DNA of 64,000 nucleotides from Hsuehochloa calcarea (Eukaryota > Streptophyta > Magnoliopsida > Poales > Poaceae), in contig CM070599.1 of NCBI GenBank assembly GCA_036346395.1, positions 31,363,232 to 31,427,231 of the forward strand, given 5' to 3'. Made by a program: the position numbers and the translations under genes. The notes beneath the pieces are model-generated. The model was not told where the DNA came from. It made no database searches and worked only from the letters and a program-made list of their open reading frames with translations. This document shows positions 24,001 through 34,043 of the stretch, piece by piece. Numbering within the stretch: position 1 is the first letter of the stretch; each line of letters begins with the position of its first letter.

Positions 24001-27000
24001 GTCATTTTTGACGAGTCTCGTCCTTTCTACCCTTGTCCTTCTTCCACCACTCCAGTATCTCTTGTCGAGCCTCTTTCTTTTATGACTTTTCCTGCCACTC
24101 CGATAGTCACCACACCTCCATCACAGCTTTTGGCCTCTCCGGTGTCTTCTCCACTGTCTCCTTCACCACTGCTACCCTCTCCAGAGGCCCCTTTTGGCAT
24201 TGTTCCTTCTTATCCTCTCTACTACACTCGTCGTCCGCGAGTTGAGGATTCTCCTGATGCACCATCTTCTTCTGATGGGACCTCTCCTCCTCGATATACT
24301 CTTTGTGATCGTCAGTCTATTCGGCCTCCTGCGCGCTTTTGTTTAGCGGCTCTTGCTGAACCGACTTCTTATCGTGATGTTCTTTGTTCATCGAGAGTGG
24401 CGGATGCGTGGCAGAGGAGATACGATGCGTAGACGTGGGATCTTGTCTCTTTGCTCCTATCAGCGTGCAAATAGGTCTCCAAGCTTAATACCCGCGTGAG
24501 ATCTTGTACCTCTTCGTAGCATGTGTTACTCCTATCACGTGCAAATAGGTCTACAAGCTTAATACCCGCTCTGATGGTTCTTTTGAGTGCTACAAGGCTC
24601 GCCTCATAGCATGTGGTTTTAGCAGGAGCATGGTCGTGATTATGATAAGACATTCACTCTTGTGGCTCACATGACCACCGTACGAACTCTTCTTGCTGTG
24701 GCGTTTGTTCGGGCATGGTTCATCTCTCAGCTTGATGTCAAGAATGTCTTTCTCAATGGTGAGCAGCGTGAGGATGTTTATATGCATCCACCACCACGGT
24801 ATTCTGTTCCTAAGGGTATGGTTTGTCACCTTCGCCGATCTCTTTACGGCCTCAAGCAAGTTCCTTGTGCTTGGTTTGATCGTTTCTCTTCTGTTATCAC
24901 TGCAGCTGGTTTCTCTGTCAGTGCTCATGATTCTACTCTTTTTATTCACACTTCGCCTCGTGGTCGGACGCTTCTCCTTTTATATGTCGATGATATGATC
25001 ATTACTGGAGATGATTCTCAATACTTCACTTTGTTAAGGAACGTCTTCATGAGCAGTTTCTCATGTCTGATCTGGGTCCTCTTTGCAACTTTTTTTGGGA
25101 TTGAGGTTGTTTCTACGCCTGAGAGTTTCTATCTATCCCAAGAAAAGTATATCTAGTATCTTCTTGATCGTGCTTCTCTTACGGATCAGCACACTGCTGA
25201 GACTCCTGTCTGATCTGGGTCCTCTTCGCAACTTTTTTGGGATTGAGGTTATTTCTATGCCTGAGAACTTCTATCTATCCCAAGAAAAGTATATCCAGGA
25301 TCTTATTGATCGTGTTTCTTTTACGGATCAGCACACCGCTGAGACTCCCATGGAGCTTAATGTTCATCTTCGGATCACTGATGGTGAGCCTCTTATTGAT
25401 CCTACTCGCTATCGTTATCTTGTTGGGAGTCTTGTTTATCTAGGTGTCACTCGTCCTGACATTTTGTACTATGTGCATATCTTGAGTTAGTTTGTTTCTA
25501 CTCCCACTCAGCTCCACTATAGTCATCTTCTTCGTGTTATACGATATCTTTGTGGAACCATCACCCGTCGTCTGTTTTTCCCTTGTTCCAGCTCTTTACA
25601 GCTCCAGACATATTCTGATGCTACTTGGTTAGTGATCACTCTGATCGTCGGTCTCTTTCTGCATATTGTGTTTTTCTTGGTGGTTCTCTCATTGCTTGGA
25701 AGACTAAGAAGCAGATAATAGTTTCTCATTCGAGTGCTGAGATAGAGTTGTGAGCTATGGCTTTGTTGACTACGAAGGTTACTTGGCTACGGTGGTTAAT
25801 TGAGGATTTTGGTGCTTCTATTTCGGCACCCACTCCTCTTTCGTCTGAGGCGGAACTAGAATGAAAATGACCGGGGTTCACCACTTCACTATACATATAA
25901 CAGTATATATAATTTTCAAATAACATTATACTAAATAGTAATTTATGCAAAAACGCAAGAGACGGAGATTGAGCGGTTACTTTTAGATTAACATAGTATA
26001 TATATAATAATATTTCCTATTTTTTAAAGCACCTGTCTGTGACATGCGGCTACTCGCCATGCTTTGCGAGGACAAGACAGGTTATTAGCATTGCTACAAA
26101 TCCGATGAAACACGAGCTTACAAAACATATTGGTGTTGATGCTTCCTACATGCGGACACAGTTGCAGGACTAAATTGTTGCTCTTCAGTATGTACTTTCA
26201 GAACTTCAGTTGGCAGACTTCTTCACAAAGGCGCAGACCAGAGCTTAGCATAGCTTCTATCTCTTCAAACTTAATGTTGATCCATCATAAGTTTGAGAGC
26301 GGTGTTAGATGTGTATTGTATAAGGGGTTATTTGCATATATACCACACATGTACTTGTATGTATATCGATCCATTGGTCTCGTAATGAATACAAGCGCTA
26401 TTCATAACAATAAGCATCACAGCTATTGATGTTATAGTTCCTCTTGTTAATGGAGAAAGTGACATCACTTTATAAAGCAAAGTTTGTCTTGAGAATAGAG
26501 CCTGCTAGCTCATTAACTGTAGCCAAAGTCCCTAAGTCCATGGTTTTACTATTTTCCTTATACGCTACATGAAATACAACTTGAAAATCCCAAATCACAG
26601 TTCACAGAATATTTGATATAATGGATTGCTTTTGGAAGATTCCATTTCTTTCTCCTTTTTTGGTGTGTACTTTCAGACTGGGTCATCCTTATCTTTATTC
26701 GAGCAGATTCATAAGATATTGATCGATAACAACTTCAAATATATGAATTAGCCCCCACAGTCCTGTTTCTTTGGTAGCAATGTGTATAATCAAGTTTAAG
26801 CGCCAAGTTCAATTGGGTGTATTATAAGTTTATAACCGGTTAGTCTGAGCCTCTTGGTCCTGCTGGGTTTTGAATTCCAGCTCCATCCTAATCTATTATT
26901 CTTGTTTACACAGGCCAAGAAAGTATGTTATGACAAAATAAGTCCAGTAATGACCCACACATCAAATTATTACCAAGAGGACTCCTCAACTTAGTGCTAG

Positions 27001-29254
27001 GACTCCTAATCCTAATAGGATATGAACTAGTATTTGACTATAAATCTAACCTGTGAGATATTTTGCGCATGCATAGCGAAGTATCAACCTATCTAGTACC
27101 TACTCTTAAAAACTTAAGAGCTGCAATTCCTTTGGTATTGGAGTTCTTTTTGTTGAAAAAAAGAGCATTTGCCACAAACATTTAGTGCACTTTTCCACTC
27201 CTATCATGCATGTTCCAAACCTTTTTTTAGAGTCGCGTATTCCAAACTTGATTTTGTGTTACATTAGTCTGTGCTCGTACAATTTATCTGACGGATGCAA
27301 TATGATCATAGCTTCTCATCCCACTGTTCTATATTTTGTCTGTGCAGGTTGTTTCACCAATTTAAACAAAAGTAACACAGATCATGGTATGTGTAGTTCC
27401 TCTGTTCATCTTCTTTCATGCTTCATGTTTAGTTTCGTTACTGATTACACTTTTCACACTTGGAATGCAGGAAAACCTCTAATTATTTCCCACAATGGTG
27501 CTAGTGGGGATTACCCAGACTGCACTGATCTTGCTTATCAAAAAGCAGTTGACGATGGTGCAGATGTCATTGATTGCCCTGTTCAAGTGACCAAGGATGG
27601 CATACTGATATGCATGAGTTCCATTAACCTAATGGATGATACTACCGTTGCAAGATCACAATTTGCCTCTCAAACAGCAGTAATGAAAGATATTCAGAGT
27701 GTGCTAGGAGTCTTTACTTTCAACCTCACTTGGGATGACATTGTAAAGAATCTGAAACGTAAGTTGAATTGAAATGTTTCTGCATATTAAAGGAACCGCA
27801 ACAAAATATATTTGGTATCCTGGACTAATATAGAAAAACTGATTTGTTAGATCTTAAGTCAGCAATCTGATCTGTATTGCCTACTTGTATATTTTGTTAA
27901 TCAGACAGACAGTTTATTGCTCTGCTATTGTTTGCTTCATTGCCATTGAGTATTTACTGTAGGACTGATTTTTTCTCTCCATCCTTACAGCTAAATTATC
28001 TGCCCCATTTAGCACCTTCAAATTGGACAGAAATCCAAGATACAGGAACACAGGAAATTTCATGAGATTATCAGACTTTCTGGACTTCACGAAAGATAAG
28101 GATTTATCAGGAATCATTATCAGTGTAGAGGTGAGAATTTTATGTTACGGATGATTATTTCAGTGCATAAACAGGACTACATTTTGCCACTTCTTTCGTT
28201 GCTTTTCTGTGATGATATTTACTTCTGTAGAATCGTTAGTTTTTTTTTTCTGTCAAGCATTTAATATTTGTTCCATATTTTAGTGCCTAAGGCCCTAAGC
28301 ATTCCAACCAACTACCAATATGTAAAAATGTATATTCTTACTGAGTTCCAGTAATAGCTTCTCGCTCTCAATTAACTTGCTATTTATATTTTGCAGCATG
28401 CTGCTTTTGTGGGAGAGGAACTTGGATTTGACATGGTAGATGCAGTTATGGAAGCCCTCGACGATGCTGGTTACAGCAAGCAAACTGCCAAGAAAGTTAT
28501 GATTCAGTCAACTAACAGCTCAGTTCTGGTGAAGTTCAAGCAGCAAACAAAGTATGATCTTGTGTACATGATCAATGAAGATGTCAGGGACGCTGCACCC
28601 TCCTCCCTTGCTGACATCAAAAAGTTCGCCAGTGCCGTTTCTGTTGATACCAGCTCTGTTTTCCCTGAAAACCACCATTTCACTACCTACCAGACCGATC
28701 TTGTGCAGTCCCTGCAAACCGCTGGTCTCTCGGTCTATGTTTATACTCTTATGAATGAGTTTGCTTCTCAACCATATGACTTCTTCTCAGATGCGACTGC
28801 ACAGATCAATGCATATGTTCAGGGTGCTGGAGTGGATGGGCTAATTACTGATTTCCCTGCGACAGCTCGGAGATACAAATGTATGTCTGGTTAGCCTTTT
28901 CATGTAGGCATGCCTCAGTTTACTAAGCACCCAAAACATCTGCAGTTTTCAGTCTATTCACATGGGGCATTCTGTTTTGCAGTGAACACTTGTATGAACA
29001 TGGGGAACAACACGCCAAGATTTATGGCCCCTGCCCATCCCGGTGATCTGCTGCAGATCATCAATAAGCCTGCCCAGCCACCGGCATTGGCTCCGATGCC
29101 TCTTCTGACAGACTCAGATGTGGCAGAGCCACCCCTACCGCCTGCCAGAAACAACGGTACAGCACCAGCACCTTCTCTGGCAAGCAGGATGCAGACGCAT
29201 ATCCCGATCCTCATCACGCTGGCAATGCTTTGCGCCTGTCGTCCCCTGGTCTGA
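12083..29254 (+). CDS. GDPDL: GDPDL/SHV3-like glycerophosphodiester phosphodiesterase family protein, GPI-anchored (743 codons, 9 exons)
   Basis: Coding exons: 12083-12182, 15758-16051, 16238-16353, 16442-16940, 27348-27386, 27471-27758, 27991-28130, 28397-28880, 28983-29254. All introns are GT-AG, the frame is kept at every joint, and the sum is 2,232 bases including TGA. Residues 1-24 are a signal peptide (MRSSHVCSVLASLVLLWLGM, then AAAQ). Two GDPD-like halves follow, about 36-337 and 350-655. The first opens IIAKGGFSGLFPDSS, so it lacks the catalytic HRG; the second opens SHNGASGDYPDCTDLAY, with H kept and R changed to N. YGSMLKNLTF, DNGAFSVDGVLTDFP and MIQSTNSSVLVKF are family-typical. 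A Pro-rich linker and a hydrophobic tail (IPILITLAMLCACRPLV) indicate a GPI signal. The family (SHV3, MRH5, GDPDL1-7) acts at the plasma membrane and cell wall, in cellulose organisation and root hair growth; enzyme activity is weak or unproven. Intron 1 (3.6 kb) and intron 4 (10.4 kb) are filled by retrotransposons, yet all splice sites are intact. Confidence 0.95.
12531..15515 (-). mobile_element. Solo LTR (2,985 bp) in GDPDL intron 1
   Basis: The segment starts TGTAACAGCC at 12531 and ends TTGTTTCA at 15515, and is flanked by AGACA at 12526-12530 and at 15516-15520. This is a 5 bp target duplication with no internal coding region, so it is a solo LTR left by recombination between two LTRs. 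Read on the minus strand it begins TGAAACAACCC and ends GGCTGTTACA. A CTATAAAAG box on that strand near 15180-15190 and a GC-rich stretch just beyond (14640-15170) suit an LTR promoter and leader, hence the minus call. The long open frames at 14653-15461 are GC-rich LTR sequence, not genes. Confidence 0.88.
16980..17125 (+). mobile_element. 5' LTR of copia element I
   Basis: 146 bp, ending ATTCCACA immediately before the primer-binding site. It matches the 3' LTR by eye (for example GTTAGTATTAGGATCTA and GAGATCCTACGG against GGGATCCTACGG). Confidence 0.88.
17126..17138 (+). other. Primer-binding site of copia element I
   Basis: TGGTATCAGAGCC directly follows the 5' LTR; it is the classic initiator-Met-tRNA site of copia elements. 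Confidence 0.88.
18390..21180 (+). pseudogene. Copia element I polyprotein (integrase, RT, RNase H), broken
   Basis: Integrase core reads TDSGTEYVNKEFAAYLSDEG around 18415-18475, then NGVAERKNRHLLE with a stop before it. RT includes WKDAMKEELSAL near 19502, the primer-grip region, ALKQSPRAWFDRF near 19910, and a disrupted active-site stretch near 20040 where YVDD would lie. RNase H starts near 20520 (YCDADW) and resumes after a 233 bp insertion at 20549-20781. In-frame stops occur throughout. No open frame is long enough for a functional product. Confidence 0.82.
20549..20781. mobile_element. hAT-like MITE (233 bp) inside copia element I
   Basis: The insert interrupts the RNase H codons YCDADWA and is flanked by ATTGGGCG at 20541-20548 and 20782-20789, an 8 bp target duplication. 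The ends are imperfect inverted repeats: CATGGATAAAAAACCGGGC on the left, and AAGTGATAAAAAAACG on the reverse strand of the right end. Eight-base duplications and short A-rich inverted ends fit hAT-type MITEs. No coding capacity. Confidence 0.85.
21245..21380 (+). mobile_element. 3' LTR of copia element I
   Basis: 136 bp, starts TGTTAGTATTAGG after a purine tract and ends ATTCCACA before the CAATA target duplication. Confidence 0.88.
21512..21618 (+). mobile_element. 5' LTR of copia element II (107 bp)
   Basis: Very short LTR with TATAAATA-like TGTATAAATATCGG inside (about 21566-21579). It differs from the 3' LTR at only a handful of positions by eye. Confidence 0.88.
22130..26290 (+). pseudogene. 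Copia element II polyprotein, broken
   Basis: Gag shows ARHPRVTLLEALAAVHDEEI near 22293-22355 and a zinc knuckle CTCCNKDEHVQQTC near 22497-22538, with all four ligands (C, C, H, C) present. The protease signature ILDTGASFHMTSD is at about 22750-22787. The integrase zinc region reads WHHRLGHF near 23180 and the core VWGPASF near 23366. RT has ARAWFISQLDVKNVFLNGE near 24710-24770 and LLYVDDMIITGDD near 24978-25016, so the catalytic YVDD is intact. RNase H includes KHELTKHIGVDAS near 26110-26150 and LADFFTKA near 26210. Stops, frameshifts, a 143 bp tandem duplication and an AT-rich insertion near 25855-26040 destroy the frame. Confidence 0.87.
25066..25351 (+). repeat. 143 bp tandem duplication within the RT region of copia II
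   Basis: TCTGATCTGGGTCCTC begins at 25066 and again at 25209. Both units code for the same stretch (FFGIEV, FYLSQEKYI, TDQHTAETP). Since 143 is not a multiple of three, the duplication also shifts the frame. The two copies differ at several bases, so it is not very recent. Confidence 0.9.
26303..26409 (+). mobile_element. 3' LTR of copia element II (107 bp)
   Basis: Follows a purine-rich tract (TTTGAGAGCGG, 26292-26302) and ends ATAACA before the ATAAG target duplication. Confidence 0.88.
26415..27347 (+). other. Remaining part of GDPDL intron 4
   Basis: AT-rich intron sequence with no recognisable element. It ends with the acceptor TGTGCAG at 27341-27347 before the 39 bp exon 5. Confidence 0.6.
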
Positions 29255-29640
29255 GCTTGCAATGCAACTGGGCCATCATGCCAATCTACTGACATGATAT
29301 TTTGCTGTTTTTTTTCTCCCTTAGTAATTCATTCGTTCTGTGATTTTTGCATTGCGGGGTAGTTCGGTCTGCCTGTGACACTTCTCTGTGGATTGCCCCT
29401 AGTGATTTCAGTACATATGTGTGGGAATATATTGTTCAGTGCTTGTCTAGGTTTTGGATTTAGTGTCTGCTATTCAGATGGTACAGTTCTCAACAATCGG
29501 AGCCTCCGAGGGATTATTTTGTTCTGAATTCTGAATCATGTGAAAGAAGTGATGACAGTCTCTAAACTGCCGGACTCGAAGGAGAAGGTAGCGCTGTCAT
29601 GCCAGTGGTCGCGCATTGTGCGCGAGGAATAAAGTTTAAC
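29255..29640 (+). terminator. 3' UTR and probable poly(A) region of GDPDL
   Basis: Sequence after the TGA is preserved in the truncated downstream copy (51760-52055), up to about 29570, which suggests it belongs to the gene unit. An AATAAA hexamer lies at 29628-29633. The actual cleavage site cannot be fixed. Confidence 0.5.
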
Positions 29641-29730
29641 AAGGTTTTACAACCCAGCGTTTGTTAAATTGACATACGAATACTGGCATCTCGCACCAGA
29701 AGAAAAAAAGAAGGCAAAACTGGCTACATG

Positions 29731-30842
29731 ATATCATAATTTGGTGTAATTGGTTGTAGAATATCTAAATTTTATATTTTTACTAAAAGACACTACAAAA
29801 ATGTGCACCTTTGCTTTGGGATACTGATACCAATAAAATATGATTTCCGGTTGTTGGGAAGAGAGATTTTAGGAAACGAATTCCGATACCCGTCACTTAT
29901 TGGTTTAGTCGAACTAAGTAGGTGCAGTTGGCAGTCACATAAGGAGCTCATCCCTTGGTTCCTCAACAGAGAGCGTGAGGGAGACAGGTGGCCATGGAAG
30001 CTCCGACCAAGCTTGGTGCCACCAAGGGAGGTGATTCTGGCGGTTGGCGAGCACTAAAATGGAACCTTGCGGCCTTGGCGACCCCATGGGTAGTGACGGT
30101 GCAATGGTTGGCAGTCTGCAGCGGCCGGGCAGCTACGCGCGACGTCAATGGCTCTGATGACCCCCTCTGTGTTTGTCACTCCGGTGAGCTTCCTAAAGTT
30201 TTGTCTGTGTCAAAACATGTGATGCGTCCCGATTTATCTTTTCCCTTAAACATTCTCTTCTTTCCTGCGGTAGTTTGTTGGAATCGAAGTTGTCTTTCCC
30301 AACGTCGTCGATTCCCCCGCTGTCGATGAACCCCTGCCATCATCGACCCCCATCATTTTCATCCTTGTGTCGCGTTCTATGTCATGCTCACCTCGTCCTA
30401 ATTGGAACGTCATTGTCGTCCTCCTCCGCCTACGGCCACCTCTGCCCATCGCTGGTGCCGCCTTTATGTTGTGCTAGCCACCCCAGGACTCCCTATTGCC
30501 GAGGACCATCTCCATCCATTCCAAATAGTCCTGGAACATGTCGTGCTCACGTCATCCAAGCCATTCCGCCGATGTAGCTCGTCGCCAATGTGAGAGAGGG
30601 ATGAGATCGAGATGGGATCGGTCGGGTCGGAAACGGTCCTAAAATAGTCTGACTGAATCAACAAAACAACTGGTTCGGCCGAAGAGCTATTTGGACATTT
30701 CACAAGCTCTTTCTCCTCTCTCATTCAGAAATGATATAATAATAGTATATGTCATACAACAAAGATATATATTTTTGTAGTGTCTTTCGGCAAAGATATA
30801 AAATTTAGATGTTCTATCACCAATGAAACTAAATTGTGACGT
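29731..30842. mobile_element. Inverted-repeat element, Pack-MULE-like (about 1.1 kb)
   Basis: The left end (29731-29802) and the reverse complement of the right end (about 30769-30842) align over roughly 70 bp; both contain ATCTAAATTTTATAT and AAGACACTACAAAAAT. Long inverted ends with a GC-rich interior (about 29970-30600) recall Mutator-like elements that capture gene pieces. I could not identify the captured gene, and no clean 9 bp target duplication is visible. Open frames inside (for example around 29988-30329) match no family I know. It could also be another class of long-TIR MITE. Confidence 0.6.
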
Positions 30843-31473
30843 TATATAACTATTTTTTTTAAAAAAAAATATAACAAAAAAAAACTATAGCGACCTGACC
30901 ATTGGGATCACCTAGTTCAGCAAACAGACGACCGTAGTCTGATACAGCCGCCTGGCAGCATAGGCTTCCCTCGTCCTGTCCCGCCGAGTGCCTCGAGGAT
31001 GCCTTGGACCGTTTTTTTTTTGCGTACCCTTGGACCGGTTTTTATTCGTCGTTGAATACCCTCTCGTTTCTCTCTATCCACCACTGCCACAGCACCAAAA
31101 TGATCAGGGAATTGAGTCCTCGTCACAGCTCAATTAACAAACAGGTGATCCGCTATTTCCTGATCTTGTGCACACATTGCACAGGTTGCAGTGCGGAGAC
31201 AGGAATTTAGTAATGATAGTGCACTTACAAAAAATACGACATATAAGTAATTTTACAGGTTCAATACAATTATATAAAAAAATTCAAAATTAGTTAATAG
31301 TACAATACAAATAGTTCAAATAAAATCTTATATATGTGCCGACAAGCAAGGGGTGGTGTGGAGGTGTAGGGAGTAGTGTAGCATTAGCAGCAACAGTCGT
31401 AGGTGGCCGCCGAGCCCGAGCTCAATCCAGCTCTTGTAAGATCGGAGAGAAGAGAGAGAAGAATGTGGTTTCT

Positions 31474-31521
<48 letters not shown>

Positions 31522-32100
31522 CTTACTAAGAAAAAAACACTTTGCCACGTAGGCTCCACATATGTGAGAAACCGGGATGGTATTGCATCAAGGGGTTATT
31601 TGCACTGGTTTTGATAGTTTTTTAGACATGGTTTTGATAGTTGAGGGTGTGAAGGTTGGATGATTTTGTACGTGACGATGAAAATTGGACTTCTGTGATA
31701 GTTGAGGGGGGTTAAAATAGGATTTTTTTTCCTATTTGAAAATACATTTGTAATTTCTATACAACCCTAATACCTAATATTGAAAAATTATGTTGTATTT
31801 TTTATATAACTATAGTAGTTATAATATCTCTCTCTGTATATCGGATTAATCTATACTGTTGTAACTTGGTCCTAACGAAATACAATTACACTTTTCTATG
31901 GAACTTTCAAATTTTGAGGTTTGACCAATGGCATAGCTGAAAGAAACCTAGTTAGAAATAAAACATAAATATTGACAAAAACAAATTGGAACAAGTAATA
32001 CCACTACTACATAAAACAACAATTAGTGGTCGTCCGTACTCCGACCCGTCCGCCTGATCGTCGGGTACCAGATCAACTAACGTTGGGTTTACCCCCCACA
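30843..32100. other. Intergenic stretch with AT microsatellite, no gene seen
   Basis: Holds poly-A/T runs near 30852-30885, a GC-rich patch near 30940-31010 without recognisable protein, and an uninterrupted (TA)n run at about 31476-31519. The segment 31540-31740 with GGTTTTGATAGTT repeats looks like transposon debris but has no clear ends. Confidence 0.45.
31476..31519. repeat. (TA)n microsatellite
   Basis: About 22 uninterrupted TA units. Confidence 0.95.
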
Positions 32101-32330
32101 GGGAGAAATCGTCCACCTCTGTTGAAATCGTAGCGCCGATGTCTCTCCCTCTTTTCACAACTGCTCTTCCTCCCCCACGATCTCCTACCATTCCCCTCCC
32201 CTCTCCCTCTTCTCCACCGAATGCAGCCACCACACCCTCGCTTCCGCTTCCCTGCCTCCACGTGCTCCGCTGCTCCCTCGTGCTTGGCGCTCACTTGTTG
32301 TGCTTTTGTGCGCTACGCTGTGCCGCCGCC

Positions 32331-32871
32331 ATGATAGGGATCGACCTCAACACCATCGAGGAGGACGAGGAGGAGGCGGAGGAGGTCGCCACCAACTGCT
32401 CCCACCATAGCCGGCCGGCCGCGCGCGCGCGCGACCGCCTGAGCCTAGCGCGGTGCGCCTCCGGTATGCATGCGTGTGCGCGGGACCCGTGGCATCGTTG
32501 CCGCGGAAGGGGAGCGTCGTCGTGTACCTCCAGCAGGGACACCTCGAACACCTCCGGGGACGCGGTGGCGGGCGGGGTGTCTTGCGCGCCCTCTGCGGCG
32601 GCGGCATTCGTGTGCCGCCCCACATCTTCTGCCGGGTGGTCAACGTCACTCTCCATGTGCGTGCACCAGCTTGGTGCTTCCGAGCTCAATGTGTTCGTTT
32701 GTGTGGTTTCCTCTTCGGGTGGTCAACGTCACTCTCCATGTGCATGCACCAGCTTGGTGCTTCCGAGCTCAATGTGTTCGTTTGTGTGGTTTCCTCTTTG
32801 AGTGAGCGTCTTATTGATTGGTTTATGCTTCCGCTTTGCAGGCAAACGCAGTCACAGATGAGGTTTATGCG
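32331..32871 (+). pseudogene. Auxin response factor (ARF) 5' fragment, broken
   Basis: ATG at 32331 opens MIGIDLNTIEEDEEEAEE, the N-terminus typical of several grass ARFs (ETTIN/ARF3-like and relatives). After a frameshift, another frame reads CAGPVASLPRKGSVVVYLQQ near 32478-32537, then GHLEHL and VPPHIFCRVVNVTLHV near 32612-32660, which is the conserved start of the ARF DNA-binding region. A short intron-like stretch ends TTTGCAG at 32841 and is followed by ANAVTDEVYA (32842-32871), the start of ARF exon 2. Homology then stops. The B3 domain, middle region and PB1 are all missing. An 83 bp duplication covers the exon 1 end. It keeps an intron, so it arose by DNA-level copying, not retroposition. 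Confidence 0.82.
32634..32799 (+). repeat. 83 bp tandem duplication in the ARF fragment
   Basis: GGGTGGTCAACGTCACTC starts at 32634 and again at 32717. The two 83 bp units differ at one or two bases (GTGCGTGC against GTGCATGC), so the event is recent. It duplicates the exon 1 end and the probable donor region. Confidence 0.92.
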
Positions 32872-34043
32872 TAACATTGATTGGTCGCTGAAAACGAGGT
32901 ATGAACTATACAACATGCAGTAACATTCGATTTGATTTGTGTGTGTTGGTTAAGATTCCGCCTAATTGTTTCTTCGGGTGGCCGTTTCTGATGCGTGAAG
33001 GAGAAGAGTCAGGATCGTGACTGGGAAGGGGCGATGAGTTTCGAATCCACATGATTATTTTGGGTGTGCAAAGAATTAATAACTCCCCTTTTTAGTTGTT
33101 TCAAATCTGGGTGGGAATTATGCAGAATCATTTATTCCAATTTCATGGGGCAACCAAATAGCCTAACTTTTGGAATTAAATTACAATTCAAGCATTCGAT
33201 GCCAAATTCCTGGCAGCCAAACGGGGAGTTAAAGAATTTGTAGCCCATCCTTCATACTCTAAGGTTGTTGTTTACTCATTCTTACGGCTACATACTCTAA
33301 AACACATATAGTTAATATTAATCCGGCAGTTTCATGATATTCTCATTGTGTTAAGGCAACGTTTATTGTTTTCTCTATCCAAACCCATTATTGAATGATA
33401 TAGCGATATGATTATTTCACTGCTTGTTTCACCATTTTTGTGATGAGCATGAGTTGCTTATTATACTCTATGATAGTTGCTTATCTACGAGTAGTAATAG
33501 TATTGCCATGCCGAATGTGTCTATTTGGTTACTTGCTTGCCTTCTATTTGTGGTGTGCACATTGCCCCTATTATGTTCTGTTCGTGTTGCACACTCTTAT
33601 GCTTGTTATAAAGTGATTGATCGGATATTATGGAAGTTGGAATTTGTTGTATGTATAAAACTGCCATAGCTTTCAACTATGTGTGTGTGGGTACGAGTTC
33701 ATATGTTCAAATCCTTTCATATTCCTATTTTCATATTTGAAGATTTTTTCTATTTATTACTTACTGAATCAATTTTGAAATTGGGAAGCTCTATATGAGA
33801 TGTGCAGGGTCATTCAGTGGTTTTTGAAAAATACTTGGATGTGCATAGCTGCACATACTACAGGGTATGAGATTCGCAACTTTAACAGGACTTTGCTCTC
33901 ACCTCTACCTATGTAGAAGCCATGTTGGCTAATTATAACATGTGGATATCATGGTGACATACTCCTGATCTTAGGATGATATGACAATTGGCAATGGCGT
34001 TAAAGGTTTGTCGTTTTACGTGTTTTTGACAAAGAATCAGGGC
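32872..34043. other. Intergenic stretch, no gene seen
   Basis: AT-rich, unique-looking DNA. Around 33085-33235 a short segment begins and ends with inverted TAACTCCCC, suggesting a small MITE, but the evidence is weak. A frame of about 80 codons at 33424-33669 has a hydrophobic middle but no other support. Confidence 0.4.

Larger units (their letters stand above)
21512..26409 (+). mobile_element. Ty1/copia element II (4,898 bp) in GDPDL intron 4
   Basis: ATAAG duplications at 21507-21511 and 26410-26414 mark the ends. Both LTRs are only 107 bp (21512-21618, 26303-26409), start TGTTAGATGTGTATTG and end ATAACA. A primer site TAGTATCAGAGC follows at 21619-21630, with one change from the canonical TGGTATCAGAGC. 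The domain order is gag with zinc knuckle, protease, integrase, RT, RNase H, as in copia. The element lies 131 bp downstream of element I and is a different family by its LTR and internal sequence. Several frameshifts and internal duplications disable it. Confidence 0.92.
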
